Origin: an uncultured Lachnospiraceae bacterium
GTDB lineage: Bacteria; Bacillota; Clostridia; Lachnospirales; Lachnospiraceae
DNA length: 64,000 bases
Reading direction: 5' to 3'
Assembly (NCBI GenBank): GCA_902789665.1
Contig: CADAOY010000004.1
Coordinates: 310,001 to 374,000 of the forward strand
Shown here: positions 22,769 through 31,121 of the stretch, one piece after another
Layout of the letters: every line of letters begins with the position of its first letter
Numbering within the stretch: the stretch's first letter is position 1
Translations under genes and position numbers: made by a program
Notes under the pieces: generated by a model
What the model saw: the letters and a program-made list of their open reading frames with translations, nothing else
Databases searched by the model: none
What the model was told of the DNA's origin: nothing

Positions 22769-24094
22769 ATGGGCAAGTTTACTTTCCATGGAGGTATCCA
22801 TCCTTATGACGGAAAGGATATATCCAAGGACAAATCCATCAAAGCTTATCTTCCTAAGGGTGAGCTTGTTTTCCCTGTAAGTCAGCATATTGGTGCTCCT
22901 GCTGAACCTGTCGTTCAAAAAGGCGACTATGTTAAGGTGGGACAGTTAATTGCCAAGGCTACAGGATTTGTATCTTCACCGATTTATTCATCGGTATCAG
23001 GTACAGTTAAAGGGATTGAACCAAGAAGAGTTACAACAGGTGACATGGTTCAGTCAATTATTATTGAAAATGATAATGAGTACGAGGAAGTAAAATTCGA
23101 ACCTTGTGATGATTTATCAACATTAACTAAAGAAGAAATCATTAAACGAATTCAGGACGGTGGTATTGTTGGTATGGGCGGCGCAGGTTTCCCAACCCAC
23201 GTTAAGTTATCACCTAAGAATCCGGAAAAAATAGATACAGTTATTGCTAACTGTGCAGAGTGTGAGCCTTATCTTACTTCTGACTATCGTAAGATGTTAG
23301 AGGAACCTGAGAAACTCATTAAAGGTCTTAAAATAATACTTTCATTATTTGATAATGCAAGAGGTTATCTGGCAGTAGAGGATAATAAGCCTGATGCCAT
23401 TAAACTTCTTCAGAAGATGACAGAGAGCGAGAGCAAAATTACTGTAGTTCCGCTTAAAACCAAATATCCACAGGGTTCAGAACGTCATCTTATTTATGCT
23501 GTTAAAAAGAGAGCAATCAATTCTACAATGTTACCTGCTGATGCAAACTGTATCGTAGATAATGTTGATACAATTATTGCCATTTATCAGGCTGTCGTAG
23601 AAGGCAGACCACTTATGAACAGAATAGTTACATTAACAGGAGACTGCATTAAAGAGCCTCGTAACTACAATGTAAAGATTGGTACCAACTACGCAGAACT
23701 TGTTGAAGAGGCCGGTGGTTTTACCAAAACGCCTGGTAAGATTGTGTCCGGTGGTCCTATGATGGGCTTTGCTCTTTATGATATTAATGTACCGACAACC
23801 AAGACATCATCAGCACTTCTTACAATGAGTAAGGATCAGGTTGCTGAGGCTGCCAAATCAGCTACTGCATGCATTAACTGCGGCAGATGTGTGGAAGTTT
23901 GTCCTGGAAGAGTAATTCCAAGTAAACTTGCAGATTATGCTGAACATGGCAATAAAGAAATGTTCCAGAAGTTTAATGGTATGGAATGTTGTGAATGTGG
24001 CTGCTGTTCGTATATTTGTCCTGCCAAGAGACAACTTACACAGTCCATTAAATCCATGCGTAAAATGATTCTGGCTGACAGGAAGAAGAAATAG
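22769..24094 (+). CDS. rnfC: Rnf complex subunit RnfC
   Basis: The 441-residue peripheral subunit carries FMN/NAD-binding and two [4Fe-4S] clusters. The Nqo1-like part has GIVGMGGAGFPTHVKL near residue 130 and ANCAECEPYLTSDYR. The cluster motifs are CINCGRCVEVCP near 370 and CCECGCCSYICP near 408. RnfC is the NADH-side subunit of the ferredoxin:NAD+ oxidoreductase that pumps Na+ or H+. It has the short C-terminus of clostridial RnfC. The ribosome site is AAGGAG. It is first in the rnfCDGEAB order that is typical of Clostridia. Confidence 0.98.
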   Translation: MGKFTFHGGIHPYDGKDISKDKSIKAYLPKGELVFPVSQHIGAPAEPVVQKGDYVKVGQLIAKATGFVSSPIYSSVSGTVKGIEPRRVTTGDMVQSIIIENDNEYEEVKFEPCDDLSTLTKEEIIKRIQDGGIVGMGGAGFPTHVKLSPKNPEKIDTVIANCAECEPYLTSDYRKMLEEPEKLIKGLKIILSLFDNARGYLAVEDNKPDAIKLLQKMTESESKITVVPLKTKYPQGSERHLIYAVKKRAINSTMLPADANCIVDNVDTIIAIYQAVVEGRPLMNRIVTLTGDCIKEPRNYNVKIGTNYAELVEEAGGFTKTPGKIVSGGPMMGFALYDINVPTTKTSSALLTMSKDQVAEAAKSATACINCGRCVEVCPGRVIPSKLADYAEHGNKEMFQKFNGMECCECGCCSYICPAKRQLTQSIKSMRKMILADRKKK

Positions 24095-24103
24095 GAGGAG
24101 AGT

Positions 24104-25069
24104 ATGGACAACAAATTACAAGTATCATCCAATCCCCATATTAGAGATAAAGTAAAAACCAAGGATATAATGCTCCTTGTTATTATCGCATTACTTCCTG
24201 CTACAGTTTTCGGTGTATTTAATTTTGGATGGTATTCATTATTATTAATAGCTGTTACAATTTGCAGCTGCGTTTTATCTGAACACATTTTTTGTAAGAT
24301 TATTAAGAAGCCAAGCACAATCAGTGATAAGAGTGCAATAGTTACAGGACTTCTTCTTGGTCTTAACTTACCACCACACCTTCCACTTTGGATTGGTATT
24401 TTCGGCGGTGTTTTTGCAATAGTTGTTGTAAAAATGCTTTTTGGTGGTCTTGGTAAAAACTTTATGAACCCGGCGCTTGGTGCCAGATGTTTCATGGTTA
24501 TTTCTTTTGCGAAATACATGACGAATTTTAACTGTGATGCGTATACATCACCAACACCTCTTGCTCTGGTTAAGGAAGGTGAGGCAGTTAATATTCTTGA
24601 TATGATAATTGGTAGAACCGGTGGTACCATTGGTGAGACATCAGTTATTGCAATTTTATTAGGTGCAAGTTTCCTTATCCTTATGGGTGTAATTGATCTT
24701 AAGGTTCCTGGTTCTTACATTCTTACATTTGTATGCTTCCTTATTGTATTCGGAAGATTTGGAATCATTGATCACTTCGCTAACGGTGCACAGTTCTTTA
24801 ACTTAAGCTACATCGCAAGCCAGCTTGCAGGTGGCGGACTTATGCTGGGTGCATTCTTTATGGCTACAGATTATGTTACAAGACCTATTACCAAAAATGG
24901 GCAGATTTTGTTTGGTATTTTACTTGGTATTCTTACAGGTTTATTCAGAATATATGGTCCTGGTGCAGAAGGCGTTTCATACGCCATCATCATCGGCAAC
25001 TTGCTTGTTCCTTTGATTGAGAAGATTACAATGCCTAAGGCCTTCGGATATGGAGGTGAGAGAGCATGA
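24104..25069 (+). CDS. rnfD: Rnf complex subunit RnfD
   Basis: The 321-residue membrane protein has about nine to ten helices, starting with LVIIALLPATVFGVFNFGW. It includes FMNPALGARCFMVISFAKYM and a periplasmic segment YTSPTPLALVKEGEAVN, where the Thr of the SPTPLA block is the expected site of covalent FMN. Further family blocks are GGLMLGAFFMATDYVTRPITKNGQ and GIYG-like RIYGPGAEGVSYAIIIGN. It overlaps rnfG by 4 bp. The ribosome site is AGGAGGAGAG. Confidence 0.97.
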   Translation: MDNKLQVSSNPHIRDKVKTKDIMLLVIIALLPATVFGVFNFGWYSLLLIAVTICSCVLSEHIFCKIIKKPSTISDKSAIVTGLLLGLNLPPHLPLWIGIFGGVFAIVVVKMLFGGLGKNFMNPALGARCFMVISFAKYMTNFNCDAYTSPTPLALVKEGEAVNILDMIIGRTGGTIGETSVIAILLGASFLILMGVIDLKVPGSYILTFVCFLIVFGRFGIIDHFANGAQFFNLSYIASQLAGGGLMLGAFFMATDYVTRPITKNGQILFGILLGILTGLFRIYGPGAEGVSYAIIIGNLLVPLIEKITMPKAFGYGGERA

Positions 25070-25713
25070 ATGGTTCAGAAATGAAAGGTATGATTAAAGA
25101 TACACTTATTATGTTTGCAATTACTTTAATTGCAGGTCTTCTTTTAGGCTTTACATATGAACTTACCAAAGAGCCTATTGCAAAGCAGGAACAGGAAGCA
25201 TCAGACAGAGCATGTGCTGAGGTTTTCTACGAGGCTGATGCTAATGGAGAACTTCAGAAGGTTGTTGATCTGACATTTGAAGAGGCTGCAGCTGATGAGG
25301 CTTTATCGGCAAAACTTAAAGAAGACGGATATAAGGGCGCTGTAATTGATAAAGTATTTACAGCAACTGATTCTAATGGAAATGTATATGGTTATGTAAT
25401 TGGCGTAACAAGTAAGGAAGGTTACGGCGGTGACATTTCAATTTATGTTGGTATAACCGCAGACAGAGTTGTTAAGGGTACATCAATTCTTTCAATATCA
25501 GAGACTCCTGGTCTTGGTATGAGAGCATCAGAGGTACTTGTTCCTCAGTTCAGAGAAAGAACAGCTGAGAGTTTTGTAGTAACAAAGTCTGGCGCTACAA
25601 TCGACAATGAAATTGATGCAATTACAAGTGCAACAATTACATCCAAAGCTTATACAGGCGCAGTTAATACATCTCTGCATTATTTTGATTTAATGAATGG
25701 AGGTGAGAATTAA
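25066..25713 (+). CDS. rnfG: Rnf complex subunit RnfG (covalent flavoprotein)
   Basis: The 215-residue product has one N-terminal membrane helix (about residues 12-30) and a soluble extracytoplasmic FMN-binding domain. EGYGGDISIYVGIT is in the middle, SISETPGLGMRASEV follows, and the flavin attachment block is DAITSATITSKA near residue 190, where the Thr receives FMN from ApbE. The apbE gene lies downstream in the same cluster. It overlaps both neighbours (rnfD by 4 bp, rnfE by 1 bp), so translation is coupled. Confidence 0.96.
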   Translation: MNGSEMKGMIKDTLIMFAITLIAGLLLGFTYELTKEPIAKQEQEASDRACAEVFYEADANGELQKVVDLTFEEAAADEALSAKLKEDGYKGAVIDKVFTATDSNGNVYGYVIGVTSKEGYGGDISIYVGITADRVVKGTSILSISETPGLGMRASEVLVPQFRERTAESFVVTKSGATIDNEIDAITSATITSKAYTGAVNTSLHYFDLMNGGEN

Positions 25714-26588
25714 TGAAAGACTGTTTAGAGAGATTATATAACGGTATTATCAAAGAGAATCCTACCTTCGTTCTTATGCTTGGTATGTGCCCGACACTTG
25801 CTGTAACAACATCAGCTATTAATGGTCTGGGCATGGGATTATCAACCATGGTGGTTCTTGCACTTAGTAATATGATTATTGCGGCTCTTCGTAATATCAT
25901 TCCTAAGAAGGTAAGAATTCCTGCATACATTGTAATTATTGCTTCATTCGTTACACTTGTAGAATTATTATTACATGCTTATGTACCAAGTCTTTATGCA
26001 TCACTTGGTATCTATATTTCACTTATCGTTGTTAACTGTATCATCTTAGGCAGAGCAGAAGCATATGCCTCAAAGAATAAAGTATTTCCTTCACTTTTCG
26101 ATGGTATAGGAATGGGACTTGGATTTACCATGGCTCTTACAATTATTGGTTTAGTCAGAGAATTTGTTGGTAATGCAACAGTATTTGGTTTCCATGGCAG
26201 CGATATTTATGGTACATCAATTCCAGAACTTTTAGTTAGTCTTGTTGACAAGGTATTTAATCCGGCAAGCACTAATGGACTTGTTGTTGGACTTAATCAT
26301 TTCTTCTCATATGAGTTTGGCAGTTATTCACCTGTAGGTATAGTTGTTATGGCTCCTGGTGCATTCTTCATTCTTTCAATTTTGGTAGCTATTCAGAATG
26401 TTATGAAGATGAAGGGTGCTGCAAAGGGTAAGGATGTATCCAAGATCGGTTCCGGCTGCTCAGAAGACTGTATGAACTGTGGTGAGAAAGGCTGTGCTAG
26501 AAGGCTTGTTGATGTGACTGAAACTGTTAAGGCTGAAAACAAGACAGAAGAAGTTAAGGAAGCAAAGAATGAGGAGGTGAGTGAATAA
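25713..26588 (+). CDS. rnfE: Rnf complex subunit RnfE with a cysteine-rich C-terminal tail
   Basis: The first 225 residues are the usual six-helix RnfE/NqrD protein: NPTFVLMLGMCPTLAVTTSA at the start, and GRAEAYASKNKVFPSLFDGIGMGLGF near residue 115. RnfE with RnfA forms the membrane core that takes part in electron passage. At 291 residues it is longer than usual. The extension, after about residue 230, holds CSEDCMNCGEKGC (C-x3-C-x2-C-x4-C) and then a charged Glu/Lys tail. The cysteine spacing suggests metal or cluster binding, but this is inference. The ribosome site is GGAGGTGAG. Confidence 0.95.
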   Translation: MKDCLERLYNGIIKENPTFVLMLGMCPTLAVTTSAINGLGMGLSTMVVLALSNMIIAALRNIIPKKVRIPAYIVIIASFVTLVELLLHAYVPSLYASLGIYISLIVVNCIILGRAEAYASKNKVFPSLFDGIGMGLGFTMALTIIGLVREFVGNATVFGFHGSDIYGTSIPELLVSLVDKVFNPASTNGLVVGLNHFFSYEFGSYSPVGIVVMAPGAFFILSILVAIQNVMKMKGAAKGKDVSKIGSGCSEDCMNCGEKGCARRLVDVTETVKAENKTEEVKEAKNEEVSE

Positions 26589-27178
26589 TGACAGATAATT
26601 ATTTTCTTAATTTGGTTGTTATAGGAATCGGCTCTTCATTAGTATCAAATGTAGTATTAAGTCAGTTCCTTGGACTTTGTCCTTTCCTTGGTGTTTCAAA
26701 GAAGGTCAAAACCGCCGCCGGCATGGGTGGTGCAGTAATCTTCGTTATTACTCTGGCTTCTTTGGTTGCAGGTGTAATATATAAGTTCGTTTTGGCTCCT
26801 CTTAATATTACATATCTTAAGACTATTGTATTTATTCTTATTATTGCGGCTTTAGTTCAGTTTGTTGAGTTATTCTTAAAGAAATACATGAAAGGTCTTT
26901 ATCAGGCACTTGGTGTATATCTTCCTTTGATTACTACTAACTGTGCAGTTTTAGGTGTTGCAATTAATAATGTAAATTACGGATATGATATTTTAACCGG
27001 TGTGGTTAATGGTTTTGCAACTTCAGCAGGTTTTGCAATTTCCATTATTATCTTAGCCGGCATTAGAGAGAAGATGGAATATAATGATATCCCTAAGCCT
27101 TTCAGAGGTATGCCTATAGTATTAGTTACTGCTGGACTTATGGCTATTGCCTTCTGTGGTTTTGCAGGACTTATATAA
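26588..27178 (+). CDS. rnfA: Rnf complex subunit RnfA
   Basis: The 196-residue membrane protein has six helices. It contains VVLSQFLGLCPFLGVSKKV near residue 25 and YLPLITTNCAVLGVAINN near 115; both have a Cys within the membrane, the positions that bind the intramembrane iron-sulfur cluster shared with RnfE. The length is standard. It overlaps rnfE by one base. The preceding gene provides the ribosome site GAGGAGGTGAG. Confidence 0.97.
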   Translation: MTDNYFLNLVVIGIGSSLVSNVVLSQFLGLCPFLGVSKKVKTAAGMGGAVIFVITLASLVAGVIYKFVLAPLNITYLKTIVFILIIAALVQFVELFLKKYMKGLYQALGVYLPLITTNCAVLGVAINNVNYGYDILTGVVNGFATSAGFAISIIILAGIREKMEYNDIPKPFRGMPIVLVTAGLMAIAFCGFAGLI

Positions 27179-27190
27179 GAAGGAGAGAAT

Positions 27191-27988
27191 ATGAATATAC
27201 AGGGAATTATAATTGCCGTTGCAGTTGTTGCTGCAGTTGGCTTATTCATAGGAATATTCTTAGGAATCGCATCAATTATTTTTAAAGTATTTGTTGATGA
27301 AAGAGAAGAAAAAATCGTAGAAGTTCTTCCTGGCAATAACTGTGGTGGTTGTGGATATCCTGGATGCTCAGGACTTGCAGCAGCTATTTGTAAGGGCGAG
27401 GCTCCGGTTAACGGATGTCCTGTAGGTGGAGCAGCAGTTGGTAAGAAAGTTGCTGCCATTATGGGTGTTGAAGCTCCTGATGGAAAGCAGATGGTTGCTT
27501 TTGTTAAATGTCAGGGTGACTGTGAGAAGACCAATTCAAATTATGAATATACCGGCGAAGAAGACTGCCAGATGATGGCTTTTGTACCTGGCCAGGGTCC
27601 TAAGAGTTGTAATTTTGGATGCCAGGGATATGGAAGCTGCGTTAAGGTTTGCGATTTTGATGCCATTCATGTTATAAATGGAGTAGCAGTAGTAGATAAG
27701 GATAAATGTAAGGCCTGTGGTAAATGTGTGGCCATCTGCCCAAGACATCTTATTGAACTCATTCCTTACGATGCTAAATATGCAGTAGCATGTTCATCAA
27801 AGGCCATCGGTAAACAGACCATGAAAGACTGTTCTGCAGGTTGTATTGGCTGTGGATTATGTAATAAGAATTGTGAGAATAAGTCTATTACTGTAACTGA
27901 TAATCATGCATCAATTAATTACGATACATGTATTGGCTGTGGTGTATGTTTATCCAAGTGTCCTAAGAAGTCGATTGTGGAACATTAG
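27191..27988 (+). CDS. rnfB: Rnf complex subunit RnfB (multi-cluster ferredoxin)
   Basis: The 265-residue protein has one N-terminal membrane helix (about residues 5-28). Next is a CGGCGYPGCSG cluster domain with a later NGCPVGG. Several ferredoxin motifs follow: CNFGCQGYGSCVKVC, CKACGKCVAICP, CIGCGLCNKNC and CIGCGVCLSKCPKKSI at the very end. RnfB receives electrons from reduced ferredoxin and passes them toward the membrane subunits. The ribosome site is GAAGGAGAG. It is last of the rnf genes proper. Confidence 0.97.
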   Translation: MNIQGIIIAVAVVAAVGLFIGIFLGIASIIFKVFVDEREEKIVEVLPGNNCGGCGYPGCSGLAAAICKGEAPVNGCPVGGAAVGKKVAAIMGVEAPDGKQMVAFVKCQGDCEKTNSNYEYTGEEDCQMMAFVPGQGPKSCNFGCQGYGSCVKVCDFDAIHVINGVAVVDKDKCKACGKCVAICPRHLIELIPYDAKYAVACSSKAIGKQTMKDCSAGCIGCGLCNKNCENKSITVTDNHASINYDTCIGCGVCLSKCPKKSIVEH

Positions 27989-28001
27989 GAATTAATTAAT
28001 A

Positions 28002-29030
28002 ATGAGTAAGATTTATAAAAGTTTTAATACAAATTGCAGTTCTATTTGGAAGAGAATTCTTCCAATAGAACTGTTTTTGATATTTATAAGTATCTTTTTG
28101 TCTTCCTGTTATGCAGGTTCTGAACCTTTAACAAAAAGTGGATTTTTCTTTGATACTTATGTGACTTTTACATATTATGATTCGGCTGATTCGGAATATA
28201 TTGATGAAGCATTGAATATGTGTAATGAATATGACAGACTTTTTTCAAGAACAATTGAAGGATCTGATATATATAAAATTAATCATTTTAAAGGTGAATA
28301 TGTAGAAGTTGATGAAAGAACCATTGATATTTTAAAAGAGGCTATTTTCTACTGTGAGCTTTCTGAAGGCAGGGCAGATATTACGGTTGCCGACCTCATG
28401 ATGCTGTGGAATTTTACTGATGGGGATGGCACTGTGCCATCGGATGATGAGATCAAAGCGCTTTTGCCAGGAATTGATTATCATAATATAATAATAGATG
28501 AAGACAATAAAATGGTTAAACTTAGTGAGGATAGTGGCAGTCTTGATTTGGGTTTTATAGCCAAGGGATATATTACATCAAAACTAAAGGATTATCTAAC
28601 TGAGTCTGGCGTAAAATCCTGCGTAATTGATTTAGGTGGAAACCTGTATATGATAGGCTCAAAGCCTGATGGCAGTGAATATAATGTAGGAATAAAAAAG
28701 CCATTTAGCACCAGTAATGAGACAATTGACACCATTAGTATATCTGACAGGGCAGTTGTTACTTCAGGCATATATGAAAGATATTTTGAAGCAGATGGAC
28801 AGATATATCATCATATACTTGACTTAAATACAGGATATTCAGTTGATAATAATGTTTACAGTGTTACAATAATATGTGAAGATGCCACAAAGGCAGACGC
28901 CCTTAGTACCATATGTTTAATTTATGGTATTGATGATGGCCTTGATCTTATAAACTCCATGGATGAGACAGAGGCCATATATGTAGATGATAATTACAAC
29001 CTTCATTATAGTGATGGATTAAATAAATAG
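28002..29030 (+). CDS. apbE: FAD:protein FMN transferase (lipoprotein)
   Basis: The 342-residue product has an N-terminal signal with lipobox LSSC (Cys36), so it is a membrane-anchored extracytoplasmic protein. ApbE features are GFFFDTYVTFTYYD, LGFIAKGYITSKLKDYL, VIDLGGNLYMIG, the nucleotide block HHILDLNTGY and a final DATKADALSTICLIYG. It transfers FMN from FAD to Thr residues of RnfG and RnfD. It lies 13 bp after rnfB, which fits that role. The ribosome site is poor (GGAATTAATTAATA), so it may be made at lower level than the complex. Confidence 0.95.
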   Translation: MSKIYKSFNTNCSSIWKRILPIELFLIFISIFLSSCYAGSEPLTKSGFFFDTYVTFTYYDSADSEYIDEALNMCNEYDRLFSRTIEGSDIYKINHFKGEYVEVDERTIDILKEAIFYCELSEGRADITVADLMMLWNFTDGDGTVPSDDEIKALLPGIDYHNIIIDEDNKMVKLSEDSGSLDLGFIAKGYITSKLKDYLTESGVKSCVIDLGGNLYMIGSKPDGSEYNVGIKKPFSTSNETIDTISISDRAVVTSGIYERYFEADGQIYHHILDLNTGYSVDNNVYSVTIICEDATKADALSTICLIYGIDDGLDLINSMDETEAIYVDDNYNLHYSDGLNK

Positions 29031-29046
29031 ATAAAGGAAATGTGTT

Positions 29047-30996
29047 ATGGGGGTATATATTAACCTTGTACAAATGGCCATGTATTATGTGAAAAATACC
29101 GACAGGGTAGAGAATTCGGATAATTCAATTATGCTCGATTCGGTATATGCAGAAAGTTCACTGGCTCAATATGTGGAAAGAGAAATTGAGAATAATTTAT
29201 TGTTCTCAAGTTTTGATATTACATACAATATGGGACCGCTCTTTAAAAAAGAGTGGAATAATGTTGTAAATGCATTTGCATCTCTTTTGAAAAATAAAGA
29301 AGTCAGCGTAGTGGATTTTAAAGCAAGGGAAAATGCGGATGTTGATATTATTGAGCCGAAGTATAATACAGGTTTGAAAGTCAGAGCTAATACTTACGCA
29401 GTGAGGATTTCCTCATTTACCTGTACCATGTTGTGGCTTCCGAATCTGATTGTCATTAAAAATGACAGGGAGCTTAAAGTTTATACTTATAATCTTCTGG
29501 ATTTCAGCTTTGTTAATACCCAGGTTGAGAAGAAAAAGAAGATAAGTAATTATGGCACTCTTAAAATCGGCGGACCTTATATGACTCTGGAGATTCAGTC
29601 TTCAGTAGTTGAATGCGCTGAGCTGATTAATGGTACTATTGATATATATAAGAAATGCTTCCTGATTAATAAAGAAGAGGAAGAGACTGATATTGAAGAT
29701 ATAATTGAATCAGAGAATAAAGACAGGATAATCAGCAAGGCTCAGAAATATACAAAGTTAATTAAGAGTTTTGGATTTGAATGTGGATTTATTGATGGTC
29801 AGCATCTTGATACTTTTCTGGTTTATCTTTTTAAAGCTAATGGCGGCATTAATGATGATCTTGAAAAGATACAGGATGAGTTTAATAACAAATTAGGTGA
29901 CTATTATCTCTTTAAAGAAGTGGGGGATGATGAGTTCCTGATTTACGAGGAAACAGAGAAAAAAGCAGATGAAAATACCTATATCAAAAGGGTTTTGGAT
30001 GACGCCATTGAAAGATCAAAGAAAATGGATTTCCATAAAAAAGCCAAAAAGAATATGGGTAATGTGAAGGATTCTGTTTTGGATAAGACTGGATTTGTTC
30101 GTTTTGAAAATAAAGAAAATGTTGCCAAAACCACAAATGCCCCTAAGAAGTCTCAGGCAAATATGGAGAACTTTAAGGCTGTTACTAAAGAGGATTCCAT
30201 TGAAAGCATATTTGATGAACTTAATTCACTGACAGGTCTTGAGAATGTTAAGAAAGAACTAAAGGAACTTACATTTGTTGTTCAAAACAGACAAAGAAGA
30301 GAGAAACAGGGGCTTAAGACTCCTCCGATTTCTCTACATCTTGTATTTACAGGTAATCCGGGAACAGGCAAAACCACCGTCGCCAGATATGTAGCTAAGA
30401 TTTACAAGTGCCTTGGCTTATTAAGTGAAGGACAAATGGTGGAGACTGACAGGAGCGGTCTTGTAGCCGGATATGTTGGTCAGACTGCAATTAAAACAAA
30501 AGAGGTCATTGACAGTGCTCTTGGCGGCGTTTTGTTTATTGATGAAGCCTATGCTCTTACCAATAAGACGGAAGGGGATTTTGGCATAGAGGCTGTTGAT
30601 ACTCTTTTAAAGGCAATGGAGGATAATAGAGATAACCTGGTGGTTATTGTGGCAGGTTATGATGATTTGATGGAAGAGTTTATCAATTCCAATCCGGGCC
30701 TTAAATCAAGATTTAACAGGTTTATTCATTTTGATGATTATAAGCCGGAAGAGATGTATGATATATTTGAAGGCATGTGTAAGAAATACCAGTATACGGT
30801 TTCTGATGATGCCAAAGATATGATTATTTCTTATTTGGAAAATGCTGATGCCGGTAAAATGGGCAATGGCCGAGGGGTTAGAAACCTGTTTGAAAAAGTG
30901 ATTACAAAGCAGGCCAAGAGGCTGGAAACCTCGCAAAGTCAGGATATTAAGGATCTTCAACTGATAATACCTGATGATTTCAGAGATATATTCTAA
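29047..30996 (+). CDS. AAA+ ATPase of the CbxX/SpoVK type with an unknown N-terminal region
   Basis: The last 270 residues of 649 are a CbxX/CfqX/SpoVK-type AAA+ module. The pre-AAA helix is LTGLENVKKELKEL, Walker A is GNPGTGKTT near residue 437, the pore region has DRSGLVAGYVGQTAIKT, Walker B is VLFIDEAYALTN near 497, and the sensor/arginine-finger part has NPGLKSRFNRFI and MGNGRGVRNLFEK. Residues 1 to about 375 show no motif I know. They include beta-rich and charged parts and no membrane helix or signal. It follows apbE by 16 bp and ends at a terminator, so it may be read with the rnf operon. Function is unknown; remodelling of a protein partner is the general AAA+ role. Confidence 0.8.
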   Translation: MGVYINLVQMAMYYVKNTDRVENSDNSIMLDSVYAESSLAQYVEREIENNLLFSSFDITYNMGPLFKKEWNNVVNAFASLLKNKEVSVVDFKARENADVDIIEPKYNTGLKVRANTYAVRISSFTCTMLWLPNLIVIKNDRELKVYTYNLLDFSFVNTQVEKKKKISNYGTLKIGGPYMTLEIQSSVVECAELINGTIDIYKKCFLINKEEEETDIEDIIESENKDRIISKAQKYTKLIKSFGFECGFIDGQHLDTFLVYLFKANGGINDDLEKIQDEFNNKLGDYYLFKEVGDDEFLIYEETEKKADENTYIKRVLDDAIERSKKMDFHKKAKKNMGNVKDSVLDKTGFVRFENKENVAKTTNAPKKSQANMENFKAVTKEDSIESIFDELNSLTGLENVKKELKELTFVVQNRQRREKQGLKTPPISLHLVFTGNPGTGKTTVARYVAKIYKCLGLLSEGQMVETDRSGLVAGYVGQTAIKTKEVIDSALGGVLFIDEAYALTNKTEGDFGIEAVDTLLKAMEDNRDNLVVIVAGYDDLMEEFINSNPGLKSRFNRFIHFDDYKPEEMYDIFEGMCKKYQYTVSDDAKDMIISYLENADAGKMGNGRGVRNLFEKVITKQAKRLETSQSQDIKDLQLIIPDDFRDIF

Positions 30997-31014
30997 AAAA
31001 CAGTAATTATACAC

Positions 31015-31040
31015 AGGCTGTCTGAACTTTCAGACAGCCT
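31015..31040 (+). terminator. Rho-independent terminator after the AAA+ gene
   Basis: AGGCTGTCTGAA (31015-31026) pairs perfectly with TTCAGACAGCCT (31029-31040), followed by TTTTTATTAT. It ends the rnf-apbE-AAA+ unit. Confidence 0.92.
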
Positions 31041-31070
31041 TTTTATTATACCTAAATATTGTAAAAAACC

Positions 31071-31098
31071 TTGTAAAATCAACAATATATTGTATAAT
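31071..31098 (+). promoter_or_regulatory. Probable sigma-A promoter of the sortase/surface protein unit
   Basis: TTGTAA (31071-31076) and a perfect TATAAT (31093-31098) are 16 bp apart, 24 bp before the sortase start codon. An inverted repeat, ATATTGT (31056-31062) and ACAATAT (31082-31088), straddles the -35 and could be an operator. Confidence 0.6.
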
Positions 31099-31121
31099 AT
31101 AATGTAGTAAAGTGGGTTTTA

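Noticed and set aside
23935-24630. Long open frame of 231 codons on the minus strand opposite rnfC/rnfD
   Set aside because: It is antisense to well-supported genes, has biased composition of a reverse frame, and no recognisable domain.
27989-28001. FMN riboswitch near apbE
   Set aside because: The gap is 13 bp; the gene is simply cotranscribed with rnfB.
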